Assembly (NCBI GenBank): GCA_947364395.1
Contig: CANASS010000027.1
Coordinates: 1-27,588, forward strand
Direction of reading: 5' to 3'
Source: an uncultured bacterium
Lineage (GTDB): Bacteria > Bacillota > Clostridia > Oscillospirales > Oscillospiraceae
DNA: 27,588 nucleotides
The position numbers and the translations under genes are program-made. Below the pieces are notes generated by a model, which saw only the letters and a program-made list of their open reading frames with translations, searched no databases and was not told the origin of the DNA. Within the stretch, counting starts at the first letter, position 1, and each line of letters begins with the position of its first letter. Shown in pieces: positions 21,591 through 27,588 of the stretch.

Positions 21591-24500
21591 TTGATGTTCA
21601 GCTCCTTTTCAACATCATTGAGGTTGATCGTCAGCATCCGGGACACGCCCTTCTCCTGCATGGTGACGCCGTAGAGCACGTCGGCCTCTTCCATGGTGCC
21701 CCGGCGGTGGGTGATGACGATGAATTGGGTCTTGCCGCTCATGCGGCGCATGTACCGGGCGTAGCGCACCACGTTGGACTCGTCCAGCGCCGCCTCGATC
21801 TCGTCCATGACGCAGAAGGGGGTGGGCCGGACCTTCAAAATGGCAAAATAAAGGGCGATGGCGATGAGGGCCCGCTCCCCGCCGGACAGGGAACTCATGT
21901 GCTGGATGGTCTTGCCCGGGGGCTGGGCCTTGATCTCAATGCCGCAGTTCAGCACGTCCGACTGATCCTCCAGGATGAGTTCCGCCTTGCCGCCGCCGAA
22001 CAGCTCGGTAAATGCCTTGCGGAACTCCTGGTCGATCAGGGCGAATTGCTCTTTAAATATTTCGGTCATCTCCCCGGTGATCTGGGCGATGATGTCCTGG
22101 AGCTCCTTTTTTGCCTTGGCCACGTCGTCCCGCTGGCCGGTGAAGTAGGTATACCGCTCGTTGACCCGGGCGAATTCCTCCACGGCGTCCGGGTTGATGC
22201 CGCCCAAGGCGGAGATGGACCTTTTCAGCTCCCCAATGCGCCGCTGGGCCTTGGCCGCCGACTCCAGCTCCACCCGCTGGGCCCTGGCCGCCTCGTGGGA
22301 CAGCTGGTAGCTCTCCCACAGCTTGTCCAGCAGCTGGCTCTCCTCCATGACGGCGGCCACCGACTTTTGCTCCAGAACGGATACCTCCCGCTCCATGCCG
22401 ATCAGCTCGCTGTTCTTGTCCCGGGCCTGACGGTCCGCCTGATTGCGCCTGCCCTCCAGAGCCAGCTTCTCGTCGTTCAGCCGCCGTATGGCCGCCGCGC
22501 CCTCCTGGCTGGCGGCCCGCAGCCGCTGGAGACGCTCCTCCTCTTCCTGGATGCGCCGCAGGAGATAGTCGTTCTGCTGCTCAAACCGGCCAATCATGGC
22601 GGTGCGGTTGGCGGTATCCCCGCTCAGATCGTCCCGCAGGCGCTCCAGCTCGCCGATGGACTGGCGCAGGGCGGACTGCTCGCCCTCCAGCCCGGCCAGG
22701 CGCGCGCTGTGCCGGGCGGACTCCTCGTTCAGCTTGGCCACCCGGTCCTGGAGGGCGGTGCGGCCCTGGGCCTTGGCCTCCCCCTCCGCCCGCAGGGCGG
22801 CGGCGGAGCCCTCCAGTTCCTCAATGCGGGCCTTGGCCTGGGCGGTGTTGTCCGTGTTCTCCCCCATCCGGCGGCGGACCTGGGCCCGCTCCCCCGCCAG
22901 GGCCTGACGGCGCAGCTCAATGTCCGCCAACTGGACCTGGGCGCTGTCCGCCCGCTCGGAGTATTTCAACACCGCGTCCTCCGCCTCCCGCAGCTGGGCG
23001 GAGGCGGCGTCCAGCTCATACTGGGCGGCGGTTAGCTCTCGCTGAGCCTTCGCCAGCTCGTCGGAGGCGGTCTTGAGGTCGGCGGCCAGACCGTCCTTCT
23101 GCTGGTTCAGCCGTTCCAGCTCGTTGGCCCGGCTCAAGATCCCCGCCGAGCGGGATACCGAGCCGCCGGTCATGGAGCCCCCGGCGTTGAGCACCTGTCC
23201 GTCCAGGGTGACGATGCGGAAGCGGTGGCCGAATTTCCTGGCCATGGCCATGGCCTTGTCCATGCTCTGGGCGATGACCACCCGGCCCAGCAGGTTGGAA
23301 AAAATGTTGGCGTACTGCCTGTCAAAGGAGATGACGGCATCCCCCATGCCCACAAAGCCCTCTTCGTTCTCCACCGCCCTGTCCCGGAAATCGGCGGGCC
23401 GGATGGTGTTCATGGGCAGAAAGGTGCACCGCCCGCCGTCGCGGCGCTTCAGGTAATTGATGGCGTTTTTGCCGTCCTCGTCCCGCTCCACCACCAGATT
23501 CTGCATGGCGCCCCCCAGGGCGATTTCGATGGCCACGGCGTACTGGTCCGGGACGTGGAGCAGCCCCGCCACCGGGCCGCGGACCCCCTTCAAGCCGCCC
23601 CGCCCGGCCTCTCCCATCACCAGCTTCACCGCCTTGGAGTAGCCCTCGTACAGCTTCTCCATTTCGGCCAGCATTTTAATCCGGGAATTGAGGTTGTTTT
23701 CATCCATCTGAAGGCGACGGTGCTTTTCCTGGGCCTGGTCCAGCCTGCGCTGCCGGGATTGGAGGCGCATTTGATAGCCGCTGATGACGTTTTTAGCCGC
23801 GTCCCGGTCCTCGGCGACCTTTTCCAGCTCCTTTTGGGTGCCCTCCAGGGCCTCCCTGGCCTGGGACGCCTTGTCCTCCTGCTCCTGGAGCTCCCGGCCC
23901 AGCTTTTCCTCCCGGTCGTACAGCTCCTGGGCTGCGGCGGCCAGGGCGGACAGCAGCTCCCTGGCCTCCCCGGCGGAGGCGGTCTCCAGCCGCTCCCGCT
24001 CCTGGAGCCGCTCCAGCTCCTCGTTCAGGGTGCCGGCGGAGCCCATTACCTCCTGGGCGTCCCTGGCCAGGGCGTCGATTTCCCCCTGGCAGCCGGCCAT
24101 GTCCCGCCCAATCTGGTCCAGGCGGTCCCGGCCCTCCTGGATCTGGGCGGCAATGGACCCGGCCCGGCCCTCCTGCTGCTCCAGCTCCTGCCGGATGCGC
24201 TGGGCGTTTTCACTGTTGTTTTTGATGTCGTTTTTCAGAAGCGTGATGCTGTTCTCACAGGAGTGAACCTGTTCGTCCATGCCGGACTGCCTGCCCCGCA
24301 GCTCCTCCGCCTGAATGTCCTTGTCCCGCATCTGACCGGCCAGCTGCTCACTCTCGGCGTACAGCCGCTCCACCTCAGCCTTGGCCTCGTCCCGCTGGCG
24401 GACCGCCGCCTCGCAGTCGGCCTTCAGCTTTACGCTGTTGACCCGCAGGTGCTCCAGCTGGTCCAGCCATACGGAAATCTCCAGGCCTTTCAGCTCGTCC

Positions 24501-25156
24501 CGGAGGACGTTGTACTTCCTCGTCTTTTCCGCCTGGACCCGCAGGGGCTCCACCTGGAGTTCCAGCTCGCTGATCTTGTCGTTGATGCGCACCAGATTGT
24601 CCTCCGTGCGCTCCAGCTTGCGTTCCGCCTCCTCCTTGCGGTGGCGGAAGCGGGAAATGCCCGCCGCCTCCTCAAAGACCTCCCGGCGGTCGGCGCTCTT
24701 GACGGACAAAATCTCGTCGATGCGCCCCTGGCCGATGATGGAGTAGCCCTCCCGGCCCAGGCCGGTGTCCATGAACAGCTCGTTGATGTCCTTCAGGCGG
24801 CAGGCCCGGCGGTTGATGTAGTATTCGCTCTCCCCGGAGCGGTAATACCGGCGGGTCACCGCCACCTCCGTCTCCTCCATTTGGAAGATGTGCTCGGTGT
24901 TGTCCAGCACCAGGGTGACCTCGGCGAAGCCCAGGCCCTTGCGCTTTTCCGTACCGTTGAAGATAACATCCTCCATCTTGCTCCCCCGGAGGGTGCGGGT
25001 GGACTGCTCCCCCATCACCCAGCGGATGGCATCGGAAATATTGGACTTGCCCGACCCGTTGGGCCCCACCACCGCCGTGATGTCCGAGCCGAAGGCCAGC
25101 ACCGTCTTATCTGGAAAGCTCTTGAAGCCTTGGATCTCGAGCGCTCTTAGGTACAC
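21587..25156 (-). CDS. smc: Chromosome segregation protein SMC
   Basis: SMC dimers with ScpA and ScpB organise and separate the chromosome. The 1189-residue protein is normal for SMC. It opens MYLRALEIQGFKSFPDKTVL; the Walker A motif GPNGSGKS is at about 31-38. Long coiled coils (about 170-500 and 660-1000) flank a hinge at about 500-650 (VRGPVAGLLHVPDQYAVAIE onward). The ABC signature LSGGERALIAIALYFA is at about 1090 and Walker B (FCVMDEIEAALDESN) at about 1115. The start is GTG at 25156 with AAGGGG seven bases upstream; the upstream in-frame extension covers the promoter and is rejected. The four-base overlap with the zinc-ribbon gene, then ftsY, gives an smc-ftsY operon. Confidence 0.98.
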   Translation of the reverse strand: MYLRALEIQGFKSFPDKTVLAFGSDITAVVGPNGSGKSNISDAIRWVMGEQSTRTLRGSKMEDVIFNGTEKRKGLGFAEVTLVLDNTEHIFQMEETEVAVTRRYYRSGESEYYINRRACRLKDINELFMDTGLGREGYSIIGQGRIDEILSVKSADRREVFEEAAGISRFRHRKEEAERKLERTEDNLVRINDKISELELQVEPLRVQAEKTRKYNVLRDELKGLEISVWLDQLEHLRVNSVKLKADCEAAVRQRDEAKAEVERLYAESEQLAGQMRDKDIQAEELRGRQSGMDEQVHSCENSITLLKNDIKNNSENAQRIRQELEQQEGRAGSIAAQIQEGRDRLDQIGRDMAGCQGEIDALARDAQEVMGSAGTLNEELERLQERERLETASAGEARELLSALAAAAQELYDREEKLGRELQEQEDKASQAREALEGTQKELEKVAEDRDAAKNVISGYQMRLQSRQRRLDQAQEKHRRLQMDENNLNSRIKMLAEMEKLYEGYSKAVKLVMGEAGRGGLKGVRGPVAGLLHVPDQYAVAIEIALGGAMQNLVVERDEDGKNAINYLKRRDGGRCTFLPMNTIRPADFRDRAVENEEGFVGMGDAVISFDRQYANIFSNLLGRVVIAQSMDKAMAMARKFGHRFRIVTLDGQVLNAGGSMTGGSVSRSAGILSRANELERLNQQKDGLAADLKTASDELAKAQRELTAAQYELDAASAQLREAEDAVLKYSERADSAQVQLADIELRRQALAGERAQVRRRMGENTDNTAQAKARIEELEGSAAALRAEGEAKAQGRTALQDRVAKLNEESARHSARLAGLEGEQSALRQSIGELERLRDDLSGDTANRTAMIGRFEQQNDYLLRRIQEEEERLQRLRAASQEGAAAIRRLNDEKLALEGRRNQADRQARDKNSELIGMEREVSVLEQKSVAAVMEESQLLDKLWESYQLSHEAARAQRVELESAAKAQRRIGELKRSISALGGINPDAVEEFARVNERYTYFTGQRDDVAKAKKELQDIIAQITGEMTEIFKEQFALIDQEFRKAFTELFGGGKAELILEDQSDVLNCGIEIKAQPPGKTIQHMSSLSGGERALIAIALYFAILKVRPTPFCVMDEIEAALDESNVVRYARYMRRMSGKTQFIVITHRRGTMEEADVLYGVTMQEKGVSRMLTINLNDVEKELNIK

Positions 25157-25202
25157 AGGACAACCCCTTTTCTGCTCAAATCTTCTCAGACCCATCACAG
25201 GA

Positions 25203-25242
25203 AAAATCTGATATAGCATTTTATTTTACCATATCAGATTTT
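25203..25242. repeat. Perfect 12-bp inverted repeat around the smc -10 element
   Basis: AAAATCTGATAT (25203-25214) and ATATCAGATTTT (25231-25242) are perfect inverted repeats separated by 16 bases that contain the -10 element. Because transcription begins inside the palindrome, it is more likely a protein-binding dyad than an RNA hairpin. One arm plus one base (AAAATCTGATATA) occurs again at 12455-12467. Confidence 0.75.
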
Positions 25243-25251
25243 CTTTTGCAA
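25223..25251 (-). promoter_or_regulatory. Promoter of smc
   Basis: On the minus strand TTGCAA (25246-25251) and TAAAAT (25223-25228) are spaced by 17 bases, about 70 bases upstream of the GTG start. The upstream arm of the palindrome lies in the spacer. Confidence 0.6.
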
Positions 25252-25303
25252 GTTTTCGCCATATAGATTCAGCCGCTTTTGCGTCGGCATGGCCCGACAG
25301 GCG

Positions 25304-25333
25304 AAAAGCCTCCCCGGCGGGCCGGGGAGGCTT
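25304..25333 (-). terminator. Terminator after iscU
   Basis: A 12-bp-plus GC-rich stem (AAGCCTCCCCGG with its complement) is followed on the minus strand by TTTTCG, eight bases past the iscU stop codon. It separates the nifS-iscU operon from smc. Confidence 0.85.
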
Positions 25334-25341
25334 CCTCGATC

Positions 25342-25768
25342 TTATTCGTGGTGGTCGTGCTCGTGGCAGCAGGAGCAGTCGCCGTTGCAGAACTGCTCCG
25401 CGTCGTAGGCGATGCCGTTTTTGTCGTAGTAGTCCTTGATGGCGGCGCGCACCGCCTCCTCCGCCAGCACGGAACAGTGAATCTTGTGGGCGGGCAGGCC
25501 GTCCAGGGCCTCCACCACCGCCTGGTTGGTGAGGCTCAGGGCCTCTTCCACCCGCTTGCCCTTGATGAGCTCGGTGGCCATGGAGCTGGTGGCGATGGCG
25601 CTGCCGCAGCCGAATGTCTCGAACTTCACGTCCACGATAACCCCATCCTCAATCTTGAGGTACATTTTCATGATATCGCCGCACTTGGCGTTGCCCACCT
25701 CGCCCACACCGTCGGCGTTTTCAATTTCGCCCACGTTCCGGGGATTGCGGAAATGGTCCATCACTTTC

Positions 25769-25782
<14 letters not shown>
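25342..25782 (-). CDS. iscU: Fe-S cluster scaffold protein, IscU/NifU-like, with metal-binding tail
   Basis: This 146-residue scaffold for [2Fe-2S] cluster assembly begins MLYSEKVMDHFRNPRNVG. Its three ligand cysteines are C34 (NAKCGD), C59 (FGCGSA) and C103 (HCSV). The tail after about residue 130 is unusual: it adds five cysteine or histidine-rich positions (CNGDCSCCHEHDHHE) that could bind metal. The ATG at 25782 has AGAGGAG upstream. It overlaps the nifS stop region by 14 bases, so NifS and the scaffold are translationally coupled. No ferredoxin or HscAB follows, typical of the short clostridial system. Confidence 0.93.
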
Positions 25783-26956
<1,174 letters not shown>

Positions 26957-27013
26957 AACTTGTTCCATCTCCTTGAAGTCCGTGGAAAAAGGACTGATTT
27001 TTATTTCGCCCAA

Positions 27014-27042
27014 ATCATACCGTAAAAAGCATACCTTGTCAA
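27014..27042 (-). promoter_or_regulatory. Strong sigma-A promoter of nifS-iscU
   Basis: A perfect TTGACA (27037-27042) and TATGAT (27014-27019) are spaced by 17 bases on the minus strand, the best promoter in the window. It lies 57 bases upstream of the nifS start. No obvious IscR-type operator was recognised. Confidence 0.9.
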
Positions 27043-27087
27043 TAGGAATTGTGGAAATTCTTTTGGAAGCCCTCCGCAGAGAGGTCA

Positions 27088-27123
27088 AACGCCCGCCACG
27101 CACAGCTACGCGCGGCGGGCGTT
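27088..27123 (-). terminator. Hairpin upstream of the nifS promoter, probable terminator
   Basis: AACGCCCGCC and its complement form a 10-bp stem that can extend by four more pairs (GCGC with GCGT). On the minus strand it is followed by only TTTG, a weak T-run. It separates the sigma-like fragment from the nifS promoter. Confidence 0.5.
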
Positions 27124-27352
27124 CCCCTGGTCTGCCTATAAAATATTCAGACCTGTGCTGTTCCAGGATCATCAGCAGCCGCTGAATGTCCGCCGGTGAC
27201 TGAGCGTACTCCTTAACGCTGGTCTTGGCCGCCCAGCCGGCGCCGTGGACGGCGTTATACTCCTCCGTCAGGTCCGGGTCCCGGCACTGGGCCAGGAGGA
27301 ATTTATAGACGGTCTGGGCGCGGCTGCGGTAGATGGCCTCCATATCGTCCAT
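27124..27352 (-). pseudogene. Truncated ECF sigma-factor-like fragment
   Basis: The first 30 residues (MDDMEAIYRSRAQTVYKFLL, then AQCRDPDLTEE) read like sigma-70 region 2 of a clostridial ECF sigma factor. The expected continuation (LTQETF and the rest of regions 2 and 4) is missing: after TEE the frame reads YNAVHGAGWAAKTS and a stretch ending in EQHRSEYFIG that I do not recognise. No stop codon is found in this frame before nifS. AGAGGGAG lies four bases upstream of the ATG. It is probably a remnant with a large deletion; a short expressed protein cannot be excluded. The right edge of the recognisable part is uncertain. Confidence 0.45.
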
Positions 27353-27373
27353 GAAGCTCCCTCTTTCACCCCA

Positions 27374-27402
27374 TATATCCCATAGGGCGGCGGTTCGTTA
27401 CA
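27374..27402 (-). promoter_or_regulatory. TGTAACGAA / GATATA promoter-like element before the sigma fragment
   Basis: TGTAACGAA (27394-27402) is followed by GATATA (27374-27379) after 14 bases on the minus strand, 22 bases before the ATG at 27352. The -35-like half resembles that of ECF sigma factors, which often transcribe their own genes. A similar arrangement is upstream of rdgB. Confidence 0.35.
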
Positions 27403-27452
27403 GCCGGAGTAAAATTTTTAATCAATATGTTATCCCAAGAGAGCATTTGCCA

Positions 27453-27485
27453 AGGGGGATTTCACCCAAAAGATGAAATCCCCCT
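27453..27485 (-). terminator. Hairpin after the acetyltransferase gene
   Basis: AGGGGGATTTCA and its exact complement form a 12-bp stem with a 9-base loop, 14 bases past the stop of the partial gene. The T-run on the minus strand is poor (TTGGC), so termination efficiency is uncertain. Confidence 0.6.
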
Positions 27486-27498
27486 GATAAATAATGAT

Positions 27499-27588
27499 TT
27501 ATAAAGTCCGCTGGGCTACAACGACCGTATAGCGATCCGTGTCATACGTAATCCCTGTTTCCTTAAAATTGTTTTTACGCCAAAAATG
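27499..27588 (-). CDS. C-terminal fragment of a probable GNAT N-acetyltransferase
   Basis: The minus-strand frame that enters at the right edge reads 29 residues, HFWRKNNFKETG followed by ITYDTDRYTVVVAQRTL, and stops at TAA (27499-27501). FWRKNNFKETG closely follows the FYxKxGF motif that ends GNAT acetyltransferase domains, and the following strand ends in a similar way. Only the C-terminus is in the window, so substrate and length are unknown. A hairpin lies just downstream. Confidence 0.5.
   Translation of the reverse strand, partial: HFWRKNNFKETGITYDTDRYTVVVAQRTL

Noticed and set aside
23225..25150. Long plus-strand frame opposite smc
   Set aside because: It is a shadow of the smc coiled-coil coding sequence, giving a Leu/Gln/Pro-rich translation without recognisable domains.
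27043..27060. IscR-type operator at the nifS promoter
   Set aside because: The sequence around the -35 shows only a short imperfect symmetry and does not match an IscR consensus I can name with confidence.

Overview
This window looks like chromosomal core sequence from a GC-rich, spore-forming, low-branching Gram-positive bacterium of the Clostridia, most likely the Oscillospiraceae (Flavonifractor/Oscillibacter type). The placement is inferred from several things: the MEP isoprenoid genes ispD-ispF behind a CarD-family regulator, SleB-type cell-wall hydrolases, a nadD/yqeK-lcp-rsfS block, smc-ftsY adjacency, strong AGGAGG ribosome binding sites, and frequent TTG and GTG starts. I see no tRNA, rRNA, CRISPR array, insertion sequence or prophage.

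Layout. 141-1445 (+): a FAD oxidoreductase with a C-terminal Rieske domain. 1497-2878 (-): a Se/S-carrier-like small protein overlapping a cysteine-desulfurase-family gene. 3018-4756 (-): carD, ispD, ispF from one good promoter. 5026-7069 (-): two paralogous exported cell-wall hydrolases, each with its own promoter and phased TGTAAC repeats resembling WalR boxes. 7264-8320 (-): a TSCPD-domain protein and a protein that looks like a vestige of methionine synthase (MetH) domains. 8521-9946 (+): a DUF3048 lipoprotein and a DUF378 membrane protein. 9988-10446 (-): a YfcE-type phosphoesterase. 10503-11663 (+): three small unrecognised genes in an operon. 11664-12428 (-): an anchored extracytoplasmic protein of unknown function.

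12518-14810 (-): wecB and a WecA/TagO-like transferase for UDP-ManNAc and undecaprenyl-linked glycan synthesis. 14850-19033 (-): trpS, rsfS, an LCP glycopolymer transferase, and a fused NadD-YqeK NAD-synthesis/HD protein. 19068-20286 (-): yhbY, a zinc-ribbon protein and rdgB, overlapping. 20368-25156 (-): ftsY, another zinc-ribbon protein and smc, overlapping. 25342-26956 (-): a nifS-iscU Fe-S assembly pair under a near-consensus sigma-A promoter. A truncated ECF-sigma-like fragment precedes them, and the window ends in the C-terminus of a probable GNAT acetyltransferase.

Most of the window is housekeeping: envelope building and remodelling (wecA, wecB, LCP, hydrolases), chromosome and membrane-protein handling (smc, ftsY), translation (trpS, rsfS, yhbY), and sulfur/Fe-S supply. 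I do not see a convincing new multi-gene system. The items most worth a second look are the matching WalR-like operators on the two wall-hydrolase genes, the palindrome around the smc promoter, the MetH-like vestigial protein, the three-gene unknown operon, and the sigma fragment in frame with nifS.
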